From the NCBI GenBank assembly GCA_907164885.2, contig OU015490.1, positions 16,997,109 to 17,061,108 of the forward strand: 64,000 nucleotides of DNA, read 5' to 3'. Below are positions 22,481 to 35,475 of this stretch, one piece after another. Numbering within the stretch: the stretch's first letter is position 1; every line of letters starts with the position of its first letter. The notes under the pieces are model-generated. The model had not been told where the DNA came from, made no database searches, and worked only from the letters and a program-made list of their open reading frames with translations. This DNA comes from Dolomedes plantarius. Lineage: Eukaryota > Arthropoda > Arachnida > Araneae > Dolomedidae. Position numbers and translations under genes: made by a program.

Positions 22481-22690
22481 TAGACCAAGTCCAAGAAGCT
22501 AAAAGTTACAATGAAATTGGAAACAAGCAAAGGGTCTCTAGAAATATCATTTTTGGCAACCCCCAGGCAGTTTAAAATATGGTCAGGAGAGGCTTCAGCA
22601 GTATTGCATTTAGAGCAAAAAGGGTAAGATTTTTGCCCCTGATTGTATGGAGATACCTTTTTTTATATACTGGACTGCAAGACTCCTCAT
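22481..22690 (-). pseudogene. Second LINE ORF2 C-terminal remnant, - strand
   Basis: The - strand reads CPFCSKCNTAEASPDHILNC, then leucine-rich sequence ending FSFLDLV before a stop. The CxxCxx...HxxxC spacing is a zinc-knuckle-like motif at the end of jockey-type LINE ORF2 proteins. It lies tail-to-tail with the + strand LINE remnant at 21845-22480. Confidence 0.6.
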
Positions 22691-22900
22691 GCTCAAGAGA
22701 TCTAATAGGGGACTTAAAATAAATATATATATTTAATCAAGTTGAATTAGGCTGAAGCTGTCCTTTTAAAATTTTTGTTTAGACAAAGAATAAATGTTCT
22801 GCCTGGGCCAGTTTGCCGTATTAACTAGAGATGGTGTTATGAATGAATAGACATCATATCCAGCAATGCAAGCCCCTGCATCAAGTTATTAAAACAAATA

Positions 22901-23029
22901 CAGTTGATTCCGGTTAATCAGACCACATCGGTACGTGATCATTTTGGTACTAATAACTGGCTGGTCCGATTAAACGAACATGCCTTATGTTACAAGATGG
23001 GATTTGGTCCGATTAACCGGAATCGACTG
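22901..23029. mobile_element. pogo/Tigger-like MITE with TA duplication
   Basis: 129 bp with terminal repeats 'cagttgattccggttaat' and '...attaaccggaatcgactg' of at least 24 bp. TA flanks it on both sides (22899-22900, 23030-23031). A longer relative is at 40003-40174. Non-coding. Confidence 0.85.
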
Positions 23030-23031
23030 TA

Positions 23032-23904
23032 ATCACAGAGTAGATTCCTAATGACTTTTCTGTTTGTTGTTCTATTTATGTATTTTACACCTTTACGTCA
23101 AGTTCCCCAGCTAAAGGAAATAAAAGAAAATGATTTAAAGAATAAGTGGCAAATTCAGAAAATGTACTCTTTCATCCAGTTATTTTATAAAAACCATATT
23201 TATAAGAGAAAGCAACTTTTACCTTCAGGTCTCTCTACAGAACACTAAATTCAGAATTTACTGGAAATGTGCACAATACTTCCAACATATTTCAAAGCAT
23301 AGTTTATAGGATGAATTCCATAAATTTTAACATATTAATAAAATGTATAATGTTGTATATTTATGAAACAGAGAGAATATTAAAACAAATAAATTCTAAA
23401 CTCAGAGATAATCAAGTAATGAAAATATATAGTACAACCTTTTACATACACTTAAATTATTCAGCCACCAGAAAAGTAAAAACGTAATTTAGATGCAAAA
23501 GAGAGATTAAAACCTCAGAAAATTTACTGCTTTGAAAGTTACCTGAACCCATGGAAGATAATAAATAAATTACAAAGAATACAAAATGTGAATTTCAAAC
23601 ATTCTTTTAAATTAAATTAATCCTAAATGATAGCAGAACAATTTACTTGTCTTTGGTCTTAAAGCCTCTATATGTCTCACATCTTCAATAAAAACAAAAG
23701 TAAAGACATATTTAAATCTTTTTATCCAACAAAATAGAAAAGAAAAATAACATAGTTTCAGTAGTTTATATGGAAACTATATTATTTTTTTTGCTCTTTA
23801 AAGCAAATTTCCCTTCAGAAAACAAAACAAATAACACACTTCAGGCTTATGATACTAGCTGAGTGAAATCCAATAAAACAAAGCCCAGTTTTTTTTTATA
23901 GAAA
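23032..23904. other. Intergenic, nothing recognised
   Basis: AT-rich. Short ORFs at 23051-23248 and 23269-23487 have no recognisable domains or splice context. Confidence 0.4.
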
Positions 23905-24096
23905 TAAAATTAGTCAATGCCAATGAATTAAAAAACATTTAAGTTTACAATACCTATGTGATATGAATATTATATTAAATTCAATATATTCTTGCATAAA
24001 ATTCATTAGTCGAGGCCATGAATTCAAAAACATTGAAGTTTATAATACTTACGTTATACGAAGATTATATTAAATTCAATGTATTCTTTCATTATA
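23905..24096. repeat. Tandem duplication, about 95-bp unit
   Basis: Two adjacent diverged copies. Each starts near 'attagtc' (about 23909 and 24005) and ends with 'attatattaaattcaat' followed by a 'tattctt' block. This indicates a local tandem duplication. Confidence 0.75.
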
Positions 24097-26459
24097 CATA
24101 AATTTTTTTAAAAAAATTATGAAAGTTATTTTATTAGCTGAAAAGATTAAGTTGTAAATAATGATTCTTTAACATTAATCCATAGCACAAGGTACCAGAA
24201 AAGAAGACACACAATTTCTAATGAGAACAGTGCCCAGATTATTATAAATGTATTGCAGTAAAATTCCAAACAACCAACAGTTGACTATGGCCCTGCAGGT
24301 AAAACTATAAAGAGTTGAAATTCTGAAGGAAAATTTGCAAAACAGTCAGAAAAGATATTTATAATTATAACCTGAAATGCATTTGATAACAGAATCATTA
24401 TACACTAAAAATATTAACAAAAAAATATACCCAATTATTTTACTACAAAATCCTTTATTTAGAACAACTTTAAATATTGGTAACACTACCAAGCATTTCA
24501 TTTTCCAAATCAATTTTACATTTGAAACAGAAAAAGTTAAAAGAGCACACTTTAAAAATACACTAAGAATAGAGGTCTTTGTACTGATGTATTATTCATC
24601 TTCTATCACAGTGTATATATAAAAAGGCATGAGCAGAAGGTAACTTTGATGGATGAACTGATAAATAAAAGATGAAAGAATCATTTTTGAGTTATGATAG
24701 TTACTCAAAACCTTAAAAGTTAAAACCTTCAAATTATTCGTCAAATTGTTTTTTTGAAATTGAAATAAAAGTCAGAAAATAACCTTAATTTCTGTCACTG
24801 GAGAGAAAAGATGCACAAAAAAATGAAGTTTTATTTCATAATAAAATATTAATAATACTCTGGAATTTATACTTTTAAAAACAGCCAGAAATTTTTAATT
24901 CTTAAAAAAAATATTCACGATGCTCCATTTCTTTTTATACTACAAATTTTTGGTACAAAACAATTATATAAATAAGACTAGTTGACATGTTCAACAGTTT
25001 AAAAGATTTATTTTGCATAGTAGACTACAGAGGCATAAATTAACACATTTAACTTTTAAATTAAAGCTATTTGCCCTGTAAAAAACTATGCAATAAGAAA
25101 TACATTCATAGAAAACTTTCATTATGTTATAAATCTAACAAGAATTACTTTATGCTGAGCAGATATTTAATTAACTTATTGAGTTTTTTACAAAGATTAT
25201 ATATAAGTTTGGTCAAATAAGATAATTAAAACTAAAAATGTTTTTCACTTCATTTTCTGATTAATTTATAAGAAGATACACAGCCAATGGCTCTAGCTCT
25301 ATATTCTACCAATCCAAACACCAATCGATAACTGAAATGACAGTGGAAGCCACTTAATGGAATTCTGGATAATTTCAGAGTCTTAAACTCCCTGGAAAAA
25401 TTCTGACCATGCAAAAGTGCAATATGCATAAAAACAGCCATTTAGAGCAATAAAATATTTGGTTAGTGATTTCAGTACAACTTCTTTATTTACATTTCCT
25501 TCAGTAAATAAATAATAAAATTACAGTTACAGTTATATATTTTCAGTTATCAAACTAGGGTTCCCTTTTCTTAGAAATCTTAAAAAAAAAAAAAGAAGAA
25601 GAAGAAGCAAAGTACAAACCATATCTTACCTTTTCACTAGCCTGCCTATCATTTTGGAATATGATATAAATAGAAAAATTAAATTTTAATAGTTTATTGT
25701 CATTATATGTGTAAGTTATAGGGTGACAAAAGTGGCAACTACTGAAGCAACTCTCCGGTTTCTCCCATATTTTTTATAAAAAGTAATAAATGAATAAAAA
25801 ATACAAATAAACCTTTTCCCTTATTGAATATTCATAGAAAGATCTATTTTCTCAATTTTCTCTTGATTTTAAAAAAAAAATGTAAATATACAGTAAAAGT
25901 ATACCTTTTAATGTGAACTATGTGTTAAAGATTCTACTTTCTTCAATATGTAATAAAAACAATTATCTTTGTTAACCTACTTATACACAAATCATATACA
26001 AGCTTAAACATAAGAGAGCATAATTCAATTCATTTTAATGGGAGAGCTTTAACAAAATACACTTGTCACACTAGAATATTATAATTGAAAACAATACATA
26101 AAAATCAAATACAAATCATAAATAAAATTATAAAAACCTGGTATGAAATTTTCCATTTAAATTTTTTCTATCATTGCATGTATTGTTAAGATGGATGTAT
26201 TTATATTTCCTATGATAAGTACATTATATTTTCTATAACATGCACAATTTCATCAAGAATTCAATGTTAAAAATAAAATATGCTTATATTTTTTATCGAA
26301 TATTCTACACAAGACATTTTATTAATATGGCTATTTTAAAATGAAAACATACAATTTTAAACAACTTTATTATTACATTAGATATCAAGAGACTAACAAA
26401 TTAAACAATCTTAAAATGTTATAGAGTATGTTTAAGTTTCCTTAATCCCCAAGCTGATG
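24097..26459. other. Intergenic, AT-rich
   Basis: No exon or transposon end recognised over about 2.4 kb. Confidence 0.4.
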
Positions 26460-27085
26460 AAAATATAAAACAACTAGCTGAATGCTCATGCTTTGCTACA
26501 GAGTATTAGGATAATTACAATGAAAAAATAATGAAATTGCTTTTTAGAGAATTCAGTTCTTAATTAATTTGAATTAAATTCTGAAAAAACTTCCATCTCA
26601 ATGAGTCTAGTGGTTAAATTTTATCTTTTACTGAATTTTAATTTTTTTTGTCAGTTTATTTCGTTGTTATGCACATGACGCAAAATTAATTTAAAGTATC
26701 CCAAAAAGAAAAGTCCCACGATCAGCATTTAATAAATTAAATTCTAAAAATTAAACTTTAAAAATTCCCCAAAAATCAGAAAATGGAGGTAAAGATTCGA
26801 ATAAGATTTCATTTTAAAGGAAGTTTTAGGATCTTTCTCGTGATACAAATTTTATAACCCTCGGATTATTATTTTAAATGCAAACTTAAAAAAAGACTAC
26901 AAAACAGCTTAAAAATTTAATTTTAAAAAGTTTAAGAAGAATTTTTCAAAAAACTTTCTTAGTGCACCCCTACACTATTAAGAAGAATCGCCATGCAAAA
27001 TGTCAGCCCTTTAGGTCCTGCGGTTTGGTTTGTGCATTATGTGTCAGTCAGTCAGTCACTGAACTGTTTTATAAATATAGATTAA
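26460..27085. repeat. Interspersed repeat family Z, copy 1
   Basis: The block starts near 'aactagctgaatgctcatgc' and ends near 'cactgaactgttttataaat'. It shares landmarks with 63472-63905: 'ctagctgaat', 'aggataattacaatgaaaa', 'cagccctttaggtc', and 'cagtcagtca...gaactgttttata'. The bases after 26560 ('gaattaaattctgaaaaaac' onward) also resemble 63953-64000, so segments may be reordered between copies. Class unknown. Confidence 0.65.
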
Positions 27086-29075
27086 TGTTTTTTAAGAAAA
27101 TTAAGAAAACTTACACACACTCAAGAATGTGAAATATTTATAAAGCAGTACGGTCTCTACTCCATTAATAAAACTGAATAAAAAATTTTAATTTAAAAGT
27201 TTAATGCAGTACTAATTTCTTTAACCATAATTTAATGAAAATTTTTTTTATGTGCTGACTCACATACATATAGTTTTAAAAGTAACTTTGAAGATAACTA
27301 TTTAAAATATGTTTTAAAAAATTCAGGGTATTTGGAAGTGTTCAAATTAGCTTTAATATTATGGATATAAAAGCTCCCAAAATAATCTATAATTTCAGTT
27401 TCTAAAACTGTTTAACTTTTTTGAAGTAATAACAATTTTTAAAAAAAGTTTAATTTGGTAAATGTTATCTATGCAACCAAAATTCAAAAATTATGTTCAC
27501 ATAATCTTTAAAATGGATTTTTTTTTTAAAGATAATAAATGAAGACCACAGTAAATATATTCATGTGACCAGATCTACTACTTTTTCCTAATTTTAATTA
27601 TAAATTATCCTCAAAACTTTAAAAACCTAGAATATACATAAATATGACTAATTTAAAAAAAGTCTGATAGTTTGTGATAGTACAAGCACAAAAACTTCAA
27701 AGTGACAAAACTTTAAAGCAAATATATCATTACATTTGTATTTCATGCAAATTAAAAAGCATTTACTTTTAAAAACATCAATATTTAGTTAATTCTTGAA
27801 ATTAACGAAAGACGGAAATTTTGGTACCAAAAATTAGTCATAGGTTGAGAAAACAAACTAGGATTTGATGCAAAACATCTTAACTATATGTATAAAATTC
27901 TTAACGATAAATTAATAATTAAAAAGCACATAAGAAACTGATGAGGCCAATAATAAATTATACTATTAAAAAAAATTAGTACACACTCATTTGAAACAAA
28001 AGATATAAAGTTCTGCTTAGTTTTATGTATATATATATATAGATATATATATATATTTATTTACTAATGGCTATTTAACATTGAGTTATTACAAGTATGT
28101 ACACAGAAGCAGTGGATATTTTTTCACAATAGTTTTATTATCACAGATATATGTAATTAATATTTCTAAATCAATTTTGATTGTCACACTACGAGTGACT
28201 TGTTTGTGCCGTAAATCCATTTACAGAATTTTAGATTTAAGATCTTCCACTTGATACAAAAATAGCACAAATGAATTACATGAATATCATAATACTGGCA
28301 GTAAATTTTGTTCACTAAATTTCGTACAATACACACTTTACTTATAATATCATTCCTGTTAACAAAGAATCAATTTTTAAAAAAAAACTAAGTTAGAATT
28401 AAAGGCTCAATTTCAATATTTAAAGTGACTATAAAAATTTCTTGATTTGGTTCCATAATTTGCATTAAAATACATACTTTAATCATAATACACTTCAAGC
28501 ATTGTTCATAAGGTGATTGTTCATACCGATTCACTAAGAATACATGCGAGATGCCAATTCTAATCAAGGTTGGTTGTTTAGTTGCAATCAACCAACCAAC
28601 CATCTGATCAAGATCATAATTTAGGAACATAATTGCACACATATAGATATATGGTCATGTCTCCATATAATGATGTCTAGGAATATTCCCTTGACAAAGT
28701 TTGTCCGCTAAAAACTTTACATGAATGTAAGGTACTAGATGAATAATTTACAATATACATCTTTTAAATAACAATCCATTAAATCCTAGGAGTATTTAAC
28801 TACACAAAAACAAGACATAAAAAAAACTGAATATATGCTAACTAAATATACATCAGATGAAATAGCAGCTCTACAAATTTACCTCACTAATTATGTGTAA
28901 TTGACGCAACTTTTCTCAATTTTGATATTAATATGCAAATGCAATCGAGTTTTAATGGATTTCTTTAGAGTTTTAAGTTTATGGATACAAAAGTTAAGAA
29001 AGAAATTATTAACCTTTAGCCTAAGGGAACGGAAATTTCATACCCCTATGTAATAACGACTATTAAGGGGGGTTA
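27086..29075. other. Intergenic, AT-rich
   Basis: About 2 kb with no supported gene. Minor TA tracts at 28027-28056. Confidence 0.4.
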
Positions 29076-29080
29076 TATAA

Positions 29081-29151
<71 letters not shown>

Positions 29152-29236
29152 CATACATATATAATATAAATATATATAAATATATATATAAATAAATATA
29201 TATATAAATATAAAAAAAATATATATATATATATAT
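29076..29236. repeat. (TA)n with TATAAA variants
   Basis: A TA-rich compound microsatellite followed by a 30-base A run at about 29307-29336. Confidence 0.9.
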
Positions 29237-29303
29237 TAATTCTTGGGCCCATATTCTTGGGATACATGCTATCCTAATCCGTAAGGAAAAGGATAAACCT
29301 TAA

Positions 29304-29338
<35 letters not shown>

Positions 29339-29869
29339 TCAACAAGTATTTAAAATCAACATACAAAAACTGAGATAAGATGCCATCGTCTTACTTTTCT
29401 TCATTTATTGAGTTTTTCTTGTTTTACAGATATGCATTTAGCTTGTTTCAAAATAGTCATTCTGTCTAAAACAAAGTGAAAGAAGCTCATGGTAACCCCT
29501 ATTAAATATTTGAAAAGTAACAAAGTTGTGCGGAAGACACCTTTGAAAGAGTGCACTCAGCAGCCATGGACCAAGGTATCACCTTTTCTATGACACCTCA
29601 GCACAGTACCAGCATGCCTATCTTTACTTTAAAGGTGTTATGAAAACATACACCCAAACATAATCCAATTTCAGTTTTTGAAGACTTTTCATACTGATTG
29701 ATTTATATCATCAAAATTGAAAATGGAATGGTAGAACACTTTTTAATCTAAAAGAAGATTTGATTAATTATACTTTAATGATGCCAAATCTGCTGTGGGT
29801 ACACTGTTGCAGTACAAATCAAAACGGAAAAATTGTTTAAAAAGCAATTCAATTTCTTTTGGCTTCACC
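29237..29869. other. Intergenic with poly(A) run
   Basis: Apart from the A run near 29307-29336, no gene or element end is recognised. Confidence 0.4.
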
Positions 29870-29877
29870 TTCTAGAC

Positions 29878-30499
29878 CAGTGGTTCACAACCGGTGGTCT
29901 GCAGACCACAGGTGGTTCGCGAGAGCCTCGGGAGTAGTCCAGCACCACATATAAAAAAGTTGCCAAATAAATAAGGATTTTGAAAGCAATGTTCATTGAA
30001 CTAAATGGGTGGAATATATCTGACAACTATCAGGTGTTGAATAAAAATTTCTTCTTAAAAGTTTAAAATAATTATTTTATTATTAGAATATGATACATTA
30101 GAACGAGAGTACGTTAATCCTGTACAGGGCCACCCAGAGACTCTACGGTGCCTGGGGAAAACTTCTGTTGGGGGCCCAAGACTATTTTTCAGGAGATTAT
30201 TTTGAATTTTGAAGTACGGTACAAGTTTCAGAATTTTCTTTCGGAGGAAATCTAATAAATAAATTTTTTAAAATTTTTTTTGGGCCCCTCTGGCAGTTGG
30301 GGGCCTGGGGCAAAGTGCCCCAGTTGCTCCCCCCTCTGGGCGGCCCTGATCCTGTATCCCATTTGCCTGAGGGATATTCTATACCCCCCAAATCCCCTGG
30401 AAGGTTCCCCCCTCAAGAGTAGGTGGGGGGGGGGGGGTCCACACATAGTTCAACTTTTGGCTTAGTTGTCCGCAGACTTCTACAGGTTGGGAACCACTG
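29878..30499. mobile_element. hAT element with perfect ttctagac duplication
   Basis: The ends are 'cagtggttcacaaccggtgg' and '...aggttgggaaccactg'. ttctagac occurs exactly at 29870-29877 and 30500-30507. A different hAT MITE (30125-30348) is nested inside. The right duplication copy is also the left flank of the next element (30508-30683). Confidence 0.92.
30125..30348. mobile_element. Nested hAT MITE with atcctgta duplication
   Basis: 224 bp with ends 'cagggccacccagag' and '...ctctgggcggccctg', flanked by perfect atcctgta at 30117-30124 and 30349-30356. It lies inside the older hAT element 29878-30499 and includes a poly-G-rich interior. Confidence 0.93.
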
Positions 30500-30507
30500 T
30501 TCTAGAC

Positions 30508-30683
30508 CATAGATTCCCAACCTTTTTTTCTCCCCCCCCCATTTGGATGATCTTCACACCCTATGCCCTGCATAGGTCTAAAAAAATTAACACTAGTAAA
30601 ATTTACTTTATACATCTCTGTATGCCCCCTGAATATGACTCATGCCTCACCAGGGATTGCCGCCCTCCGGTTGAGAACCACTG
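30508..30683. mobile_element. Adjacent hAT MITE sharing ttctagac flank
   Basis: 176 bp starting 'catagattcccaacc' (diverged end) and ending '...ccggttgagaaccactg'. It is flanked by ttctagac at 30500-30507 and 30684-30691. The left copy is shared with the neighbouring element 29878-30499. Confidence 0.85.
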
Positions 30684-30691
30684 TTCTAGAC

Positions 30692-32169
30692 AAATAACTT
30701 GACATATACAGGACAATAAAAAAAATAAATAAAAAAAAAAAAAAAAAAAAAAAAAACATCTTTATTAAATTAACATCAATTCTAACATGGAAACATGACT
30801 GCATACAGCCGCACATACACAAATATGTATATAAAGAGCATGTATTTTACATGCACCAGATTTTCAATATTTGCCTCTAAAGCACTCTGTTTAACTGATA
30901 GTAGACTTACAATCCTTTATTCCAGGTTTTAAAAAAGAAAGAATGGAAGTTTATATTTTGCATCTCGTAGCATCATTCACCACCATGGGGTAGCTTTTAC
31001 TGATCAAAAATAGCCAACACAATTCACAAACATAATTTTTTTTAAATATTGGTACATTATGGTATCTTACATATATAATGCAAAATTTTAAACAAAGGAC
31101 TAGCAATTTATAGAAGTTTAAAATACATAGACAAAGTGACATAAATATCAATATAAACTGGAAAGGTCCAGAAAATAAAATGGATTTTCCCACTTGTTTT
31201 TGGTGAGAAATAAACTTCAGTTAGAATCGACATTATCAGCTTAGGCATTATGTACAAATACTAGAGAGTATAAATATCTTAGAAGAATATAAATTAAAAA
31301 TAGATTTGTTATAAGTTACTTCTAGTTTGTTATAAAGCAGAAGCAAAAACTCATCGATGAAATTATCTTACATCAAGAATGTACTGTTAAAAGGTATTTA
31401 GTTTTTGAGCAAAACTGTAACAGTAGACCCCATATACTTTGCAAACCATTTATTTTTCTTTTTTCCTTGGAAGTTCTTAATACAGGGTGCAATACCTCGT
31501 TGTTTAGCACAATATAAGTTGTTTGGAGATGAAGCTATAATGGCAAATGACCTAGACAGAAAAACATAAGAGCATTAGAATGAATATTTTCACTTGGATG
31601 CGTTTTGATCACTAATAAGCAAAGAGTGATATAGTCGGTGATAAATTTTTGCAACGACGGTCATTTCATCAGCTGCTTGTAAACACTGCGATAGTCAGAT
31701 ATACACAATTGAAGCTCTTTTTGGAATTTTAAATAAATAATTTCAAATATATAATTTCAATTTTTTCGATACATATCATATACTGCATAAAAACAAATCG
31801 CTCAAAAAAAATCACGTAAAAAAGACAGGACAAAAACAGGTTTGACTTTATAATAGCTAAGTAGAGTTTCGGTCACAAAATCTTTAAAGGCTGAAAATCT
31901 ACATCATCAACTTTAGTTTTCACCAGGAAAGCTGGGAAGAAGAAGAGTGAGAAAACTTGCCTTAACTAGCAAAAATTATAAAAATGCAAAGGAATAATGT
32001 TTTTCAGGTACCACACACGTAACAGAACTTTTACTAAAAGGAGACAATCATTAACTGTGCTTACATGAAATAAGTTTTATTTTTAGGGGTAGTGGCCTAG
32101 AAAGAATATACATAATGTTACAAAAAAACAATAAATAATTTCATCAATAAAATCATATTTATTCATATG

Positions 32170-32201
<32 letters not shown>

Positions 32202-33340
32202 AAACTGGGGGATCAAAAGCATAAATTTTATTCAGATAATGCATTAAAAACACCTTGATCTTTCTTTTAAATTCTTGAACTGTGCTACTCAAAGTAGTAA
32301 TATATATCAAGAATCAGTGATAAACCTATTTCTGGAGGGGGAGGAATTCTAACTCAGAAGAAGTTAATATACTCTTTAATTTCTTGATTTAATTTCTTAA
32401 CTCTTAATTTTACATACTTTAAGTATGTAAGATTAATTCTCATTTTGCAAATTCAATATAAATTTAAAAAATATTCTGCTTTTGATATTTTTTATTAAAA
32501 CTTCACTACTTTAGTCAGCATTTAATTTAGCGATAAAGTTCATAAAATTCATCAGGGATTAAAATATATATCATAAGTAATTAATTAGTTTATATACCCA
32601 TATTTATGAATGTAAAATAATTAATATTTTTTAATTATATTGATTCAACATATTTTAAAACATTACCATTTTGCCATTTAAGGAGTTTTATTGAAACTTC
32701 CTGACTTCAGTCTGATTACTAAATTTTTCCAATTCACCTAACTTAGTATTTTAATTATCAATGAATGAAATTCATAGAATCAATTGAGCCACTCACTTGC
32801 CAAATTGGTTAAGTCCATAAAACAAAAAGTGGAGAAAAGGACTAAAATAATAGACATTGTTTTTAAAATGCCTCTGAAAATATAAATTCAAATAAACATT
32901 GCAGAAAGTATTATTGCAGATGGAGGTTTGATTGGATGATGAGAGAATACCCTTGGACTAATTGTTATTATTATTACAATTTTTGCGTGACTAAGGGACT
33001 TAACCGATTCAGCAAGTGGAAAAAAATAACATCCAATTCAGTCTTCTAATTATTTTTTGATTACAGAAAAAAAATTGAAATAGTTGTTTAATAATTCCTG
33101 GGTACTTACTTCTACAGCATTTAGACTGTTACTGACTCATAAATTTTACTTTTTTTTGTGATGAAACGACACTCAATGATTGACTGTTATCATCGAGTAC
33201 TTGCTTCTGAATTTGAGTGGTGTAACGGAAATTAGTTCTGTTTTTCCAGTGTAGAGGGTGTTAGTTATCCATGGTTTGATGTATTTTCAACATTGCTTTG
33301 TCTTAAGTAATTTTCTAGTAGTGTTCAGTACTTTTTGTTA
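30692..33340. other. Intergenic, AT-rich
   Basis: The stretch holds a poly(A) run (30735-30756), a (CA)n(TA)n microsatellite (32168-32200) and no recognised exon or element terminus. Part of it could be distal 3' UTR of BCAS3, but nothing shows this. Confidence 0.4.
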
Positions 33341-33383
33341 GGACCACCAAGCATGGCATCTGTTTAACGGATGATTGGATAAA

Positions 33384-33458
33384 ATATTAACCAGGATAAA
33401 TATCAAACAGCCATCTCATATCCTGCTAAATATTAACCAGGATATGAGATGGCTGTTT
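33384..33458. repeat. Short perfect inverted repeat
   Basis: 'aaacagccatctcatatcct' (about 33405-33424) is mirrored by 'aggatatgagatggctgttt' (about 33437-33456). 'aaatattaaccagg' also occurs on both sides. This could form a stable hairpin, and would be transcribed if the BCAS3 3' UTR extends this far. Confidence 0.7.
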
Positions 33459-33614
33459 TATTTGGATTCTGATCATCCTTTTTGCCTCAAATGGCAATGA
33501 TTTACATGAGAGTATGGACTTAACTGGATTGGCTTCATAAAAAAAGTGACTTATGATTTGATGGCCTAAAAAATTTTTTTCATCGAGTGATGTTCATCCT
33601 CATTATTTGGGAAA

Positions 33615-33620
33615 TTTATT
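33615..33620 (-). promoter_or_regulatory. Candidate BCAS3 polyadenylation signal
   Basis: TTTATT on the + strand gives AATAAA on the - strand, about 223 bases after the BCAS3 stop codon. Such hexamers are frequent in AT-rich DNA, so this is only a candidate. Confidence 0.25.
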
Positions 33621-33842
33621 ATGAATGTCAAAATTGAGGAGTCCCTCGAGTGTTTTGACACCCCAATTTCGAAAATTTCAAAAAGTGGACTTATCTGATT
33701 TGGTTTGTGAATGGCTCAGTTAATCCCAAAGTTGAAAAATTCTTCCCATGAATAAAAAATATTCTATAAAAATAACATCTTGACAATTTTGCTAAGATGA
33801 CTATGAGAAATTAAGCAAGTACTTCACTTACTTGTAACAATG

Positions 33843-33991
33843 TTAAGATGATTCTGGTGATCCTCTGCTCGATGGAAAAACCAGAGTGTGCTCCATGCAG
33901 CTCTGAGGGGATGTGCCAGTGTCAAACACGTGACCAACAGATCCAGAGTGAGAACTGCTTGAACTTAACTCTTCACAACTACCTTGGAAAT
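33843..33991 (-). CDS. BCAS3: BCAS3, terminal coding exon
   Basis: Last coding exon of the window's BCAS3/rudhira gene. On the - strand it follows acceptor 'catcttttag' and ends with TAA (33843-33845). One G from the previous exon completes the first codon. The encoded tail is Ser/Gly-rich and ends EHTLVFPSSRGSPESS. Several BCAS3 isoforms end with a comparable hydrophobic-Pro-Ser tail, although this part is poorly conserved. The phase match (1 + 149 bases = 50 codons including stop) supports the splice. Confidence 0.82.
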
Positions 33992-34469
33992 CTAAAAGAT
34001 GCAGTATGCCCAACTGAAGTCCATCTGAACCATTACAAAATTATTTTTCACCATATTAAAGCAAGAACCAACATTCAACAACAAAATTTATACAAAATAT
34101 AAAACTACTATTTTATTCTACAAAATTTTTCAATGAAATTTAATTTGGTGCAGGCAATTTAAGTTGTTTAATCACAATAACAGATTTTTTGCAAAGTTTC
34201 TGTAATTTCAGCCATTTTCTCAATAAAGAAGCTGTTTTCTTCTAACTATCATATACTTAGAAGAGACTTTTGAATTCATTAATTTAATGTAGCTAGATTC
34301 CACACAGATGTGTGTTATCATTTCTCATTTTTTCCCCAATGACTTTCAAATAATACAAACAGCCAAACAAATAAATTAAATAAATTTAAAAAATAACATA
34401 TAAATTAAATAAATTTAACAAATAAGAAACAATACAAACAAAAAAAAATTTATATGAGTATCTTTAGCA

Positions 34470-34938
34470 TAGTGGTTCTTGACCATCTTATATCTATGCC
34501 TCCCCTTTAGATGACCTTCTTACCTAATACCTCCTCCACCCACCCCACCCTATATATATTTATAAACATATATATGTATGTATATATAACCCTAGTAACA
34601 TGGACATATATCACTCACTCCTTTCAACAACGTCATATCTCAAAAAACACGATTTTTCGGGAGAGTGATTTTAAAGTTTAAAAGTAGAATCAAATGTATT
34701 AAAAATCAATATTAATTCTGCTCTCTAGTGGCTAAATATTGAGCAGTGAGATATGACAATCTTACAGGGATATACTACTCTTTCAGGGCATTCTGAAAAC
34801 AGGCATAACTAAATATCACTGATTATTGAGATATGACATAAAATACTTTCTTCACATATTTTTTGCTGACCCTCTGGACCTCACTGCATATCCCTCATGT
34901 CTCCCCCAGGCCCCCCCCCCCCTAGTTGTGAACCACTG
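34470..34938. mobile_element. hAT element with ctttagca duplication
   Basis: 469 bp with ends 'tagtggttcttgacc' and '...tagttgtgaaccactg', flanked by exact ctttagca at 34462-34469 and 34939-34946. The target fits nnnTAnnn. Non-coding, inside a BCAS3 intron. Confidence 0.88.
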
Positions 34939-35238
34939 CTTTAGCAAAAAACATATCTACTAATTCTCCAATATGACTGTGACCATGGTTGATTGGCTGA
35001 GAGTGTCACAATTATCTTTTTGCTACATGAGTATTTATTAGATTGGGAAAAGTTCAAAGGTAATTCCGAATGGTTGAACATATCAAATCTAAAAGCATAA
35101 TGACTATGACTGCAAAAACCAAAAATAATAAAAAAACAAAGGTATATAGAATAATATAAAAAACAATATATAGAATAATAACAGAGGTAGATAGAATAAT
35201 AAATAATAATATAATAAATCTATTAATTTTAATAAATT

Positions 35239-35475
35239 ATGTCAATGGTACTGATTCAAGATAATAAATTGAGAAAGATTATCTATTTATATAAGGCTAT
35301 CATCCTTTTCATAATTGTGAAAATAGTACTCATTCAGATAATAAAAATTGAGAAATATATCTATCTATATAAGGCTCTCAACCTTTTAATAACTATAAAA
35401 ATGGTACTAATTCATGATACATTGAGAAATATCTATTTATAAAATGCTTTTAACCCTTTCATAACTGAAAAAACA
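35239..35475. repeat. Tandem repeat, about 78-bp unit, three copies
   Basis: Unit starts resemble 'atggtactgattcaaga' at about 35244, 35323 and 35401. Each continues with 'ttgagaaa', 'tctatttatataaggct' and 'ataact'. The period is 78-79 bp, a multiple of three, which leaves an open frame by chance. Confidence 0.8.

Noticed and set aside
23051..24622. Cluster of short + strand ORFs as possible small genes
   Set aside because: AT-rich, domain-free, no shared splice phase, and lengths expected by chance.
30197..30465. Gly/Pro-rich ORFs on both strands
   Set aside because: They arise from the G- and C-rich interior of a nested hAT MITE.
33848..34102. + strand ORF of 84 residues
   Set aside because: It is antisense to the BCAS3 terminal exon, without domains.
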